29,363 bases of DNA from JBDTCS01 sp039923455 (GTDB lineage Bacteria > Bacteroidota > Ignavibacteria > Palsa-1295), in the NCBI GenBank assembly GCA_039923455.1, contig JBDTCS010000237.1, forward strand, positions 1 through 29,363, in the 5' to 3' direction. The notes under the pieces are model-generated. The model worked only from the letters and a program-made list of their open reading frames with translations, ran no database searches and was not told where the DNA came from. A program made the translations under genes and the position numbers. Shown here in pieces: positions 7,499-16,112 of this stretch (its first letter is position 1; every line of letters starts with the position of its first letter).

Positions 7499-8572
7499 TT
7501 ATCCGATGGACATGCGAAACGGAAACAATATATAAAATCTCGGCTCAGGATAGATCCGATAAGCCGGCGCGGGGAAATGCCAATAGTCAAGCCCCCGACG
7601 AATAAAATTTATGATACCGATATCGGATTCCGGAATGAGCCGACCGATATCATAATCAAGTGCAATAAGCCACGCCTTCTTGCGTTTCGAAAAATCGTTG
7701 TATCCATCGGGCGTTCGTGCATCAAGATTCCAACCCGCAACGCCTACCGCAAGGTTCAACCACTCGGGCCAATAAGGCTTCGCAGCTTCCGGAAGCATTC
7801 CGTGAATGTTCATTGACAACCAATAGGACTGCCCGCCGTAATCTTCGATAAAGTTGAGCGACTGACCCGGAATATCGGGCTTGTTCTCCAAAAGCTGCTG
7901 GCTCGGAAAATAGGTCCACTTGTATTCCAGATTTCGAAGATACGGTATGCGGTTACGTAAAAGATAAAATCCGGCACCGGAAAAATCGCTGATCGCATCG
8001 CCGCGCGAAAATCCCCAATCGCGTGCGTAGCCATCCTCGATCTCGACATACAACTCCCAAAGCAAACCGCACGTTGCTGCGAGCGCATCCGATTGTGCAC
8101 TATCAAAACCGCTCCAGTTGAACGCTTCGCCAAAAAAATGCGAGCTATAATAGGCACCGAATGTGTGACCGGCTTTATCGAAGTTCGCCTTATAGTCAAC
8201 ATCATCGATCACATGAAACGTCGTGCGCTGATTGGCCCACCATGCGTTGAGCTGATACACGTGCAAGGCACCGATTGCGAGTATCAAACTGCCGGAGGCG
8301 ATTCCGAATTTCGTCCAGTCAACCTGCGAATGCCCGGGCGACCGGCCGTATGATTTTATTCCATCGGTGCCGAGCTTCGTAGTATCAACGACGCCACGTG
8401 TACCAAATGCGGGAAAGAATATAGTTGTGTCATGTTCGGCAGCAGGTTGCAAGGTTGCTTTTGGAACCGAGATCGAATCGACGACAATGATATTTATTGA
8501 ACGTGCGGATGCAGTCGCAGACAGTGCGACAAGCATCATCATCACAAAAAATGTCCGAGCGACCATACCCAT
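7499..8572 (-). CDS. DUF2279 / YfiM-like exported protein
   Basis: From the ATG at 8572 the protein has 357 residues. Residues 1-23 form a signal peptide (hydrophobic FFVMMMLVALS, then ASA). The core at roughly 125-205 has the pattern of DUF2279/YfiM proteins: DKAGHTFGAYYSSHFFGE, then LLWELYVEIEDGYARDWGFS, then GDAISDFSGAGFY. The D-K-x-x-H, E-x-x-E-D and G-D-x-x-x-D clusters are the conserved family features and could be a metal or catalytic site, though the family has no established function. Family members such as E. coli YfiM are near 100 residues; this one has a long C-terminal half rich in aromatics and ending in phenylalanine-rich strands, possibly barrel-like. The frame is open to 8665 inside the preceding gene; the ATG at 8572 is chosen because it gives the signal peptide and a 25-nt gap. 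Confidence 0.8.
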   Translation of the reverse strand: MGMVARTFFVMMMLVALSATASARSINIIVVDSISVPKATLQPAAEHDTTIFFPAFGTRGVVDTTKLGTDGIKSYGRSPGHSQVDWTKFGIASGSLILAIGALHVYQLNAWWANQRTTFHVIDDVDYKANFDKAGHTFGAYYSSHFFGEAFNWSGFDSAQSDALAATCGLLWELYVEIEDGYARDWGFSRGDAISDFSGAGFYLLRNRIPYLRNLEYKWTYFPSQQLLENKPDIPGQSLNFIEDYGGQSYWLSMNIHGMLPEAAKPYWPEWLNLAVGVAGWNLDARTPDGYNDFSKRKKAWLIALDYDIGRLIPESDIGIINFIRRGLDYWHFPAPAYRIYPEPRFYILFPFRMSIG

Positions 8573-8597
8573 TTCTAAACGTTTGATTACGACCACA

Positions 8598-10745
8598 TTA
8601 CACGAGAGCAGTAAACTTGATATGCAATTTGATTGACGATTTCTCATTCGGCTCGAGCACCACATTCCAAACCGGCATCACGATCGAGCCTTGGTAGACA
8701 CGTTCAAATCCGGCTTCACTGAGCGAAACAGTTTCGATCGGCGCTCGGAAAAAATCGGCCGAAGTATCGACTGCGATATCAATAGACACTTTCAACCATT
8801 CATCCACTACAGCAAGATTTGTAAGCCCTCGTTCGATACCGATGCTTGCCATTTCCGGATGCGAGAGCTTGTTGCCACTCGTAGTGAAATAGCGATCGTG
8901 CGCATCACCCGAGAGCAGGTTCCAAGTCCATTCCGACCCGAACTTGAAAAGGAGACGCTCGGCACAAACGTTCGTCAATTCATAGGTCAATTCCACGTCC
9001 CCACTGCCGAATGTGGCCGTTAGGCTCTTTTTGAGGTGAACATGGCACGGGTGGCCGTTCTGCCAAATGTTTCCGGTACGCTCAAAATTAACGGTCGTCG
9101 AATTACCATCGACTTCGGTCGTAAGCTCAAATGGCGAGCTCAAAAAGTCGGCACGTTCTTCGAAACGCATTCCGGCAAACTCTTCGAGCGTTACGTCCGG
9201 TGAGAGAAAATGTTCGATCCAACCGCCGTGACGATACCAATCGTAGACGAGATATTTTTCGAGGCCCTCTTCTTTGGATAGCACCAGATCGTGAATCGAC
9301 TGCGTGCCACTCGCGGGCGGAGCATCTTTCAGCTCAGCAAGTTTTTTGTGATAGGCTTCTGGTCGACGGTTGAGAATATTCAGCGCATTGAAGTTGCGAG
9401 GCTTGAAGTCGATCTCGCGTATCGCACCACCTGTCGAAGGTTCAAAGTAAATCGAGAATTTATCGGACTCAAGAATGAGTTCGTTTGCACCATCTGCATT
9501 GAAATCTTCGAGTGAGGTCCAATTCGAATCGCATGCTTCAATCACGTCGAGCATCGCATCTGCTTGAATGATTGATGTGTATGCTTCGTGCCGTAGATTG
9601 TTGAGATAGATACCACCAAAGACTCCGTGCCAATAAGGATCATTGCACTCAGCCGCGAGAATGTGTTCATGCGCTTCTTCCATTGCAACAACGTTTGCAT
9701 TGCCTGCATCGGCGAGCGCTTGCCAACGTTTGCTCGTATGCATCACATGTTTTTGAAGATGATTGGATTCCGGATACTTCACAAAAAAGTTACGCCAAAA
9801 TCCGCCGCGAACAAATTGCATGTAGGGCTCCCACTTCTCTTTTTCATCCGCGAGTTTGTGCACAAAGTCATCATAGAGCTGATTTGCTGCAGCGCTCGGA
9901 AGCGCCCATTGCATCATCTCGGCATAGCTGGAGTTCGGAAGATAGATGCGCCCTTTTGGTTTGACTTGCTGCACAATTTCGGAGCCGTGACCGGTCTTGA
10001 TCCACGAAGCATTTTCAGAAAGCTTGCGAAAGAATTCTTCGAGCCAGCCGTCACGATAGACATGATCGAACGTGTTCGGCCACACACCGAATTTTTCACC
10101 ATCATCGGCAAAGCAGACAATCGCATCACCAGACTCGCTCGCAGCCTCTTGCAACACTTTGAGCGTCTCATCGACGGGAAGAAATGGAATCGTGTAGCGC
10201 AGTTCTTTGGCAATCGGAAAAACCGCGAGCGTCTTACCTTGATCTTCGGTGATATAGTACCCGTTCAGATTCTCCGGTGCAAGACCGGCTGCGACAAAGT
10301 GTGTATCATCCAAAAACACGTAACCGATATTTGCGTCATGCAAAACTCCTGCGAGTTGTTGCTCCCATACACGCTCTGCAAGCCACATACCACGTGCCTT
10401 GTAGCTGAAGGTAGTGTCGATAGCCTGCGTAAGTTTTTTGATCTGCGCTTGCTGATCGCTCGGAGAAATGACTGAGAGAATCGGTTCGTAAAAACCTCCC
10501 GAGATGATTTCAAGTTGTCCGCGATCGACAAGTTGCTTGATACCCGCAATGTAATCCGGATGATGTTGCTTAAGCCAATCGAGCAGCATTCCGGTGAAGT
10601 GTGTTGCAAACCGGACGTTCGGATATTTTGCCGCGATGCCGAAGAATGGAAGGTACGATCGTTCGAACGCCTCTTCGATAATGTAATCGAAGTTGCCGAG
10701 CGGCTGATGATTGTGCGTCGCGAAAAGGAGATGAACTGATTTCAT
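8598..10745 (-). CDS. GH57 family 4-alpha-glucanotransferase / alpha-amylase
   Basis: The 715-residue protein starts with the GH57 signature HNHQPLGNFD (11-20). The catalytic nucleophile region is GMWLAERVWE with E124, and the acid/base region is CFADDGEKFG with D214; these match in position E123 and D214 of the Thermococcus litoralis 4-alpha-glucanotransferase. The length (about 650-720) and the C-terminal beta-sandwich half (the family's DUF1925/DUF1926 regions, roughly 300-710) also fit that enzyme. It should cut and transfer alpha-1,4-glucan segments in the cytoplasm, in glycogen or maltodextrin metabolism. No signal peptide is present. It starts 3 nt after the rsmG stop, so the two are probably translated from one mRNA. 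Glucanotransferase versus amylase activity cannot be settled from sequence alone. Confidence 0.93.
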   Translation of the reverse strand: MKSVHLLFATHNHQPLGNFDYIIEEAFERSYLPFFGIAAKYPNVRFATHFTGMLLDWLKQHHPDYIAGIKQLVDRGQLEIISGGFYEPILSVISPSDQQAQIKKLTQAIDTTFSYKARGMWLAERVWEQQLAGVLHDANIGYVFLDDTHFVAAGLAPENLNGYYITEDQGKTLAVFPIAKELRYTIPFLPVDETLKVLQEAASESGDAIVCFADDGEKFGVWPNTFDHVYRDGWLEEFFRKLSENASWIKTGHGSEIVQQVKPKGRIYLPNSSYAEMMQWALPSAAANQLYDDFVHKLADEKEKWEPYMQFVRGGFWRNFFVKYPESNHLQKHVMHTSKRWQALADAGNANVVAMEEAHEHILAAECNDPYWHGVFGGIYLNNLRHEAYTSIIQADAMLDVIEACDSNWTSLEDFNADGANELILESDKFSIYFEPSTGGAIREIDFKPRNFNALNILNRRPEAYHKKLAELKDAPPASGTQSIHDLVLSKEEGLEKYLVYDWYRHGGWIEHFLSPDVTLEEFAGMRFEERADFLSSPFELTTEVDGNSTTVNFERTGNIWQNGHPCHVHLKKSLTATFGSGDVELTYELTNVCAERLLFKFGSEWTWNLLSGDAHDRYFTTSGNKLSHPEMASIGIERGLTNLAVVDEWLKVSIDIAVDTSADFFRAPIETVSLSEAGFERVYQGSIVMPVWNVVLEPNEKSSIKLHIKFTALV

Positions 10746-10748
10746 GTT

Positions 10749-11414
10749 TTAAACAAAACGAACGGTAACAAGCAACTTTCCATCGATAGCGAAACCATCG
10801 TACTCGATAAGATCGAGAGAACGGGACTGAACATCCCGAACGAAGCCATGCGCTTTTGAGCGAGCGATCTCTTCGGTGAGGTCACCGCCTTTGAGCGCAT
10901 AAAGTGTGGCTCCGCTTTTGGCAAGCCCCTTCGACCACATAACAAGTTCATCGAGGGGCGCGACTGCTCGGGAAACAATTGCATCGAACGACCTCGACAT
11001 ACCGGATGACTTCGCAATATCTTCCGCACGACCTACTACTGCGTGCGTGTTTGTTAGTTCAAGTCTCGCGATCATATTACTCGCGGCGGTAACTTTTTTT
11101 GTGATCGAATCACATAGCGTTACCTCAAGATCCGGCCTTGCGATCTTCATCGGAATTCCGGGCAAGCCACCGCCTGTGCCAAGATCGAAGACTTTGGACG
11201 CAAGCATAAGCGACGAAAATTTCGGCATCACGAGCACGAGTGAGTGGAGAATATGCTTCGACAGAATGTTCTCCTCATCTTTGCGCGAGATTAGATTCAC
11301 TTTCGCGTTCCACTCGGTGAGCATCGCGGCATAGGCACCCAGCTTCGCGAGCTGCTCACCAGAAAGCGCAAGTCCGTTAGCATTTGCGATGCGTTGTAGG
11401 TCGTCTAAGGTCAT
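10749..11414 (-). CDS. rsmG: 16S rRNA (guanine-527-N7) methyltransferase RsmG
   Basis: The 221-residue protein fits RsmG (GidB) in length and motifs. An N-terminal helical cap with LTEWNAKVNLISRKD (32-46) is followed by SAM-binding motif I VFDLGTGGGLPGIP (75-88), then the acidic and hydrophobic motif II around VTLCDS (98-103), and later AIVSRAVAPL and LYALKGG. It methylates N7 of G527 in 16S rRNA, in the 530 loop, using SAM. Loss of rsmG gives low-level streptomycin resistance in several bacteria. In many genomes it sits beside mnmG or parA/parB; here it heads an operon with a GH57 glucanotransferase instead. It diverges from the radical SAM gene, with a perfect 9-bp inverted repeat in the gap. 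Confidence 0.95.
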   Translation of the reverse strand: MTLDDLQRIANANGLALSGEQLAKLGAYAAMLTEWNAKVNLISRKDEENILSKHILHSLVLVMPKFSSLMLASKVFDLGTGGGLPGIPMKIARPDLEVTLCDSITKKVTAASNMIARLELTNTHAVVGRAEDIAKSSGMSRSFDAIVSRAVAPLDELVMWSKGLAKSGATLYALKGGDLTEEIARSKAHGFVRDVQSRSLDLIEYDGFAIDGKLLVTVRFV

Positions 11415-11486
11415 GTTTCGATGTTGGGCTCAGCTTGTCGCCGAGCAGCTATGTGAACGATATTGTGGCCGTTATACATCCCGAGT

Positions 11487-11519
11487 GGGGGAGCGGCTTT
11501 CCTGAATTTTCGCTCCCCC
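11487..11519. repeat. Perfect 9-bp inverted repeat between divergent genes
   Basis: GGGGGAGCG (11487-11495) is matched by CGCTCCCCC (11511-11519) across 15 nt. It lies between the start of rsmG and the start of the radical SAM gene. The A8 run at 11521-11528 follows it on the plus strand, so it is not a normal terminator for either direction. It could be an operator for both promoters, or a leader hairpin for the radical SAM gene, whose ATG is 29 nt away. Confidence 0.6.
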
Positions 11520-11548
11520 CAAAAAAAATACACTATCTTGTTTTCAAT

Positions 11549-12601
11549 ATGATGGGCACCTTACGCGGTACAGAATTAAATGTTGGGAATCGCTTCGAGC
11601 AACTTCGCACGGAGCGAGTCGATGATGGCTGGGATTCTCTGGAGACGCTCGAACTACCTGTCGTCCAGACGCAATTTTTTCCGGATCATACGAAATCTAT
11701 TCTGGCAAAGAATGATAGCCCTGATCTGAATTTTCGGTATTCGATCAATGTCTATCGCGGTTGCGAGCATGGCTGCGCTTATTGTTATGCGCGGCCAACG
11801 CATGAGTATCTCGGATTTGATCCGGCACTCGATTTCGAAACCAAGATCATGGTGAAGGAGAATGCTCCGGAGTTGCTGCGTCAGGAATTGAGCCGCAAAG
11901 GTTGGACTCCCACCGTTGTGATGATGAGCGGAAACACCGATTGTTATCAACCAGCCGAAAGACACTACCGCCTGACGCGGCGAGTGCTTGAAGTGTTTCT
12001 CGAATTTCGAAATCCGATCGGTATTATCACGAAGAACGCACTCGTCACTCGCGATATCGATCTCCTTTCGGAAATGGCGAAGCTCGATCTTGTCCATGTG
12101 ATGCACTCGATTACAACGCTCGATCGAGACCTTGCACGAAAGCTCGAACCTCGAACTTCGACGCCGGAGCGCCGACTTGCGTCGCTCGCAAAAATGCGTG
12201 CAGCGGGAATTCCGGTGGGTGTGATGATCGGTCCCGTCATTCCGGGACTAAACGATGATGAGATTCCCGCAATCCTAAAAGCAAGTGCCGAAGCCGGTGC
12301 TACGATGGCGGGTTATAACATGATCCGTTTGCCCTATGCCGTTGCGCCGATTTTCGAAGAGTGGCTTAAGATTAATGTGCCGCTCGAAGCCGAAAAAGTG
12401 ATGAAGCGAATCGGAATGGTGCGAAGCGGAAAGAAGAATGATCCGGAGTTCGGTTCGCGAATGCGTGGTGAGGGTGCGTACGCAGATTACATAAAGCAAA
12501 CATTCAAGATCCACGCCAAAAAATACGGCATGAACCAAGGCGCTCACAAACTTTCGACCGAGCACTTTCGCAGATCGGGTGAGCTCTCGCTTTTTGACTA
12601 A
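11549..12601 (+). CDS. PA0069-family radical SAM protein
   Basis: From the ATG at 11549 the protein has 350 residues. The radical SAM cluster motif CX3CX2C is CEHGCAYC, with C72, C76 and C79 binding a [4Fe-4S] cluster. The following YARPTHEYLGFD and the opening NRFE...VDDGWDS and TQFFPDHTKSIL stretches match the PA0069/Rv2578c-like radical SAM proteins, which are related to spore photoproduct lyase. Their reaction is not well established. Further features are MMSGNTDCYQPAE and PVIPGLNDDEIP, typical SAM-binding barrel segments. The frame stays open upstream into rsmG on the other strand, but family members begin near NRFE, so the start is ATG 11549 or the adjacent ATG 11552. No clear Shine-Dalgarno is visible. 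The flavoprotein gene follows in the same direction. Confidence 0.88.
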   Translation: MMGTLRGTELNVGNRFEQLRTERVDDGWDSLETLELPVVQTQFFPDHTKSILAKNDSPDLNFRYSINVYRGCEHGCAYCYARPTHEYLGFDPALDFETKIMVKENAPELLRQELSRKGWTPTVVMMSGNTDCYQPAERHYRLTRRVLEVFLEFRNPIGIITKNALVTRDIDLLSEMAKLDLVHVMHSITTLDRDLARKLEPRTSTPERRLASLAKMRAAGIPVGVMIGPVIPGLNDDEIPAILKASAEAGATMAGYNMIRLPYAVAPIFEEWLKINVPLEAEKVMKRIGMVRSGKKNDPEFGSRMRGEGAYADYIKQTFKIHAKKYGMNQGAHKLSTEHFRRSGELSLFD

Positions 12602-12659
12602 GCACGCTTGACTAGCGAAGTTGGGGAGCGAGCTACGTTCGCTTGCTGTTGGGCTCTCC

Positions 12660-13976
12660 ATGCAAAAGACGATCGCAATAGTTGGTGGAGGTGCGGGCGG
12701 AATTTTCGCTGCACTCGGTGCTGCGAAAGAGGCAGCTGCGGAAGAATCTGCTGCGAATAGCGAGCCAATTCGCATTGTAATCCTCGAGCGCAATCCACGT
12801 ATTGGCATCAAGATACTCATCTCCGGTGGTGGCAAGTGCAACATCACACACGCAGGTGACATCGAGACAATTTTGCGCGAAGGTTTTCTGCGCACGAACG
12901 AACAGCGCTTCCTCAAGCGCGCACTCTATCGGTACACGAATCAAAATGTTCTCGATCTGCTTGAACGGCAAGGTGTCTATTGGCACGCTCGCGAAAATGG
13001 CCGCATCTTTCCAAACTTAGGACGTGCCGAAGATGTGCTCGAAGCATTCGAACGAGAACTCGCGACGTACAATATTGAGATACTCACAAAGCGCCGAATG
13101 ACCGGACTCGCACGGTCGGGCAATCAATGGATTGTAGAAGATGGCTTGCGTTCGCTCGAGTGCGATGCAGTCATACTCGCCACAGGTGGTGTTAGCTATC
13201 CAAAAGTTGGTACGACGGGTGATGGCATTACGCAAGCCAAGACACTTGAGCATCAGATCGTACCACTCAAGAGTGCTCTCGCACCGATCCATCTTATGCG
13301 GGTGCCGGTCGATGGTTTGCACGGAGTTGCGCTACGCGATGTCGAGATTGCGATCACACAATTTGATCAAGTGATCGCAAAGCGAACGGGCGATATATTG
13401 ATGACACATCGCGGGCTTTCCGGTCCTGCGGTGCTCGATGTCACTCGTGATGCGGCAGAACATTTCGAAGCTGGACCGCTGAAAGTTATTGTAAACCTGT
13501 TGAACATTAGCGATGAGAAGGCGCGCGAGTTATTGCTTTCGGTTCAAAACGAGCGACCAACGCAGCAGATTAAAACGTGGCTCGAAGAACTTGTTCCAAA
13601 TCGATTTGCACCATTCGTTTTGCAGCAAGCAGGGCTCTCGATCGACAAAAAATGGAATGCACTCACGCGAGAAGAGCGCAAGCAATTGCTCGAAGCTGTG
13701 ACGCGATATTCGTTTGGCGAAATTCGCGAGATACCGATCGATCGCGGTGAAGTAACTGCCGGAGGAATCTCGCTAAAGGAGGTAGATCCGAAAACGATGA
13801 TGTCGAGAAAAATGGCCGGACTATTTTTCTGCGGCGAGATGCTCGACATCGCCGGTGAGATCGGCGGATACAATTTGCAAGCGGCGTACTCAACCGGTTG
13901 GGTTGCAGGTGAAGAGGCTGTGCGCTATTTGCATACTACCAAGCAGAATGATCAAGCGGAAGTCGAGAGGCTGTAA
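12660..13976 (+). CDS. BaiN/HI0933-family FAD-dependent oxidoreductase
   Basis: From the ATG at 12660 the protein has 438 residues. It opens with the FAD-binding Rossmann motif IAIVGGGAGG (5-14), then a glycine-rich ISGGGKCNITH motif typical of the HI0933/YhiN/BaiN family, then ILATGGVSYPKVGTTGDG, and near the C-terminus LFFCGEMLDIAGEIGGYNLQAAYSTGW, which closes the FAD site. Length and motif order match the family. Its substrates are mostly unknown, with BaiN itself known from bile-acid metabolism in clostridia, so no substrate is assigned. The frame opens upstream at 12621, but the ATG at 12660 immediately precedes the Rossmann strand as in homologues. It starts 58 nt after the radical SAM stop and may share its transcript. 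Identity of the family is firm. Confidence 0.9.
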   Translation: MQKTIAIVGGGAGGIFAALGAAKEAAAEESAANSEPIRIVILERNPRIGIKILISGGGKCNITHAGDIETILREGFLRTNEQRFLKRALYRYTNQNVLDLLERQGVYWHARENGRIFPNLGRAEDVLEAFERELATYNIEILTKRRMTGLARSGNQWIVEDGLRSLECDAVILATGGVSYPKVGTTGDGITQAKTLEHQIVPLKSALAPIHLMRVPVDGLHGVALRDVEIAITQFDQVIAKRTGDILMTHRGLSGPAVLDVTRDAAEHFEAGPLKVIVNLLNISDEKARELLLSVQNERPTQQIKTWLEELVPNRFAPFVLQQAGLSIDKKWNALTREERKQLLEAVTRYSFGEIREIPIDRGEVTAGGISLKEVDPKTMMSRKMAGLFFCGEMLDIAGEIGGYNLQAAYSTGWVAGEEAVRYLHTTKQNDQAEVERL

Positions 13977-14003
13977 GCCGACAACGTGAGAGCTATTGTA
14001 CAT

Positions 14004-14037
14004 AAAAAAAACGCCGATTTCTTTTCAGAAATCGGCG
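14004..14037 (-). terminator. Intrinsic terminator, probably bidirectional
   Basis: An 11-bp perfect stem, CGCCGATTTCT (14012-14022) with AGAAATCGGCG (14027-14037), has a TTTC loop on the plus strand and GAAA on the minus strand. The run of eight A at 14004-14011 becomes a T8 tract after the stem when read leftward. It ends the leftward exported-protein gene at 14132 and probably also the rightward flavoprotein gene. Confidence 0.92.
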
Positions 14038-14131
14038 CCCTCTGCTACCACTATGATGACGGATTAATACTTCATCATTCTCCCTATTATGATTTATCTA
14101 CCACGATAAACTTTGATTGATGATCAATCTC

Positions 14132-14584
14132 TCAATCGTTGACCTTCTTGATCAACGGCTGCACTGCCGATGTTGCGGCCGTGCTCGACAGATCTACTTC
14201 ACGACCTTCGACAGTGAAGTCATGTCCTACCTGAACGCTAGTGACTGCGTTCGGAGTCTCGAAAAGTGTATCCTTCGAAAGGATCGTCGAACCCTCAAGG
14301 TGAATCCAATACTTTTTGCCTGGCTTCAGGATCACTACGTAGCTGCCTGTCTCGGAATTCGAGCGGCTTGCTGCAATCTCTTGAGCGGTGTCGCCGGCTG
14401 GGCGAACGCTGACCTGTACCGAAACCGGCTTGCCTGTCTCAGCCGAAACTACTGTTCCCTTCAAGAGAACAACTGCTTTCGAAAACTGAGCGTGTCCGAC
14501 GGATACATTTACAACCAAAGCTAATATAGCAATTACGGCTGCCTGGGCGATACGGTTGAGGGTGTTAAGGGTCTTGTTCTGCAT
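14132..14584 (-). CDS. Small exported carboxypeptidase-regulatory-like domain protein
   Basis: From the ATG at 14584 the protein has 150 residues. Residues 1-32 are a signal peptide (basic start, AVIAILALVVNVSV, then GHA before Q). The rest resembles one CarboxypepD_reg / CnaB-like beta-sandwich: LKGTVVSAETGKPVSVQVSVR, then GSYVVILKPGKKYWIHLEG, the pattern of G-T-V-x-D/A-x-x-T-G-x-P and Y-x-V-x-L-x-P-G. Such domains in FCB bacteria are found alone or at the N-terminus of TonB receptors and surface proteins. It ends shortly after the fold and has no barrel, so it is not a truncated receptor by sight. The frame is open to 14704 but that extension is hydrophilic and lacks a signal peptide. It is presumably periplasmic or surface-exposed; its role is unknown. 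Confidence 0.75.
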   Translation of the reverse strand: MQNKTLNTLNRIAQAAVIAILALVVNVSVGHAQFSKAVVLLKGTVVSAETGKPVSVQVSVRPAGDTAQEIAASRSNSETGSYVVILKPGKKYWIHLEGSTILSKDTLFETPNAVTSVQVGHDFTVEGREVDLSSTAATSAVQPLIKKVND

Positions 14585-14787
14585 GTCAGTAGGATAAAAG
14601 TGAAATTGAGCTTTGCTATTCGTTACAAAAATCTCGCTTTCGCTTTTCCGCTCTATTAGTTTAGTGTTAGTGTCCAGTAAAATCTTCAAATCAACTCTAT
14701 GCAATACTATGTTACCAATAGAATGCCAGACTCTCTAGATAGCCAAAAATCGTTAAGAATGGCGAAATTGACCAAATTTCAAACATT

Positions 14788-15927
14788 TTATTGCGGCGAA
14801 TTCTTGCTCTTGGTCGCGATCCAGCGAGCCATTTCATTTTGAACTCTTGAGTCTACCACCGTTTCCCACGGCAAGCGTAAATAATGATCAAGCCCGTTAA
14901 TAATCCTTAGGGTGACTGACCTTTTTGGCGAACGGGTGAGTATTTTTCTGGAAAGCTGAGTGGAATTGCCCGAATTTATCGTAATATCGAGGGTTCCATG
15001 GATCATGAGGATCGGAACATGCGTCCTTTCGGTGAATTCTGCCACGCTATCGGTTATGCGCATCCAAGACTTCCAATAGGTACCCGAAGCATTTAGGACC
15101 CAAATCCCGTCCGAGTTAGGGGTGTTCAAACGAATATCCCGAAGCAACGTATCGATCTGGAGAAAGTAGTAACTTCCCCGAAGTTGCTGACGAATCGTCG
15201 AATCTATCCCGACAGCCGACGGAGCAAGCAGAATCAGCCCCCGTATTCCTCGCTCACGCTCTTGAATTGCTGCAAGCTGGATGATGCCGGAGGCACCTTC
15301 ACTGTGACCGAGTAGAAAAATGGATCCGGAATTCACTTCAGCAAGCGTTCGAACAAAACGGATTGCCGCGCGAGTATCTCGAACGTAATCATCAAGGCTA
15401 CCGAGCGCAGCAGCTGCTGCCTGTTTGCCTTGGGCCAATAAAACCTTGCCGTAGGTATAGGAGCGCTTATCGAATCGCAGGCTTGCAATGCCGGCCTTTG
15501 CGAGTCCGTGAGCGATGTCGCGAAAAACAAAACTGGTGTCGGTGTAGCGAACATACCGAGCGACATCATGATAACTCACAGCGTCACGCTTCAGCAATCC
15601 CTTTAGTACGGCCATCCGACCGATCTCAATATTGAGCCCCTCGATAGCAAATTTTTTCCAGTCATAGCTGGTGTTTCGAAAGCTCGAATCATATCGAATG
15701 ACGACCGTTGCCTCGTCGCGTGTCTGGGGGCCGGAACCGTGGACGAAAATTACGATCGGTGGTTTACGCGACCCCTTCAATGGTGTTACCGGCAGAGTAA
15801 GCGTGCCGTAGAGTGTCAGCGTATCATCGGTTCGAAACGTGATCTCACGCTCGATGAACTCCTGTGCGAGGATCGGAGAGCTATGCAGCGCTATGAGAAA
15901 CAAAACCGAGTAAAAGATCTTTCGCAA
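14788..15927 (-). CDS. Exported alpha/beta hydrolase
   Basis: The 379-residue protein has a signal peptide at 1-21 (IFYSVLFLIALHSSPILA). The alpha/beta hydrolase fold shows the oxyanion loop FVHGSGPQTRDE (61-72), the nucleophile elbow GHSEG with S209, a likely acid D314 in IHGTLDIT, and a likely base H348 in GLDHYL, in the correct order. Relatives with the same HGSGP and LRFDKR signatures have about 30 residues between them; here the gap is near 85, so roughly 55 extra residues (about 85-137, Y/R/K-rich) are inserted after the oxyanion loop and could form a lid. Substrate is unknown; periplasmic esterase or peptidase activity is plausible by family. It is transcribed leftward, diverging from the DUF4292 gene. 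Confidence 0.88.
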   Translation of the reverse strand: MRKIFYSVLFLIALHSSPILAQEFIEREITFRTDDTLTLYGTLTLPVTPLKGSRKPPIVIFVHGSGPQTRDEATVVIRYDSSFRNTSYDWKKFAIEGLNIEIGRMAVLKGLLKRDAVSYHDVARYVRYTDTSFVFRDIAHGLAKAGIASLRFDKRSYTYGKVLLAQGKQAAAAALGSLDDYVRDTRAAIRFVRTLAEVNSGSIFLLGHSEGASGIIQLAAIQERERGIRGLILLAPSAVGIDSTIRQQLRGSYYFLQIDTLLRDIRLNTPNSDGIWVLNASGTYWKSWMRITDSVAEFTERTHVPILMIHGTLDITINSGNSTQLSRKILTRSPKRSVTLRIINGLDHYLRLPWETVVDSRVQNEMARWIATKSKNSPQ

Positions 15928-16112
15928 TGGTCCAGATGAATAATGTGCTTTTGCAAAAATGCATACGAAAGTGCTAACAGCGGTGAATGCGAGTTGTTGG
16001 AGTTCGGTCTCGAACTAGACGGTCCACATGAAATTGCACTTGAAACATCCGACCTAGAGCACCAGTATCAAGCGGAAATGGTTGTACGACTTGTAAGTAT
16101 AAAGAATACATA

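Noticed and set aside
9627..10475. 282-codon open frame on the plus strand inside the GH57 gene
   Set aside because: Antisense to a clear GH57 catalytic domain; its translation has no recognisable domain and codon use mirrors the sense gene.
15928..16112. tRNA-like sequence in the gap upstream of the DUF4292 gene
   Set aside because: A GTTCG...CGAAC segment suggested a T-arm, but the acceptor and D-arms cannot be formed.
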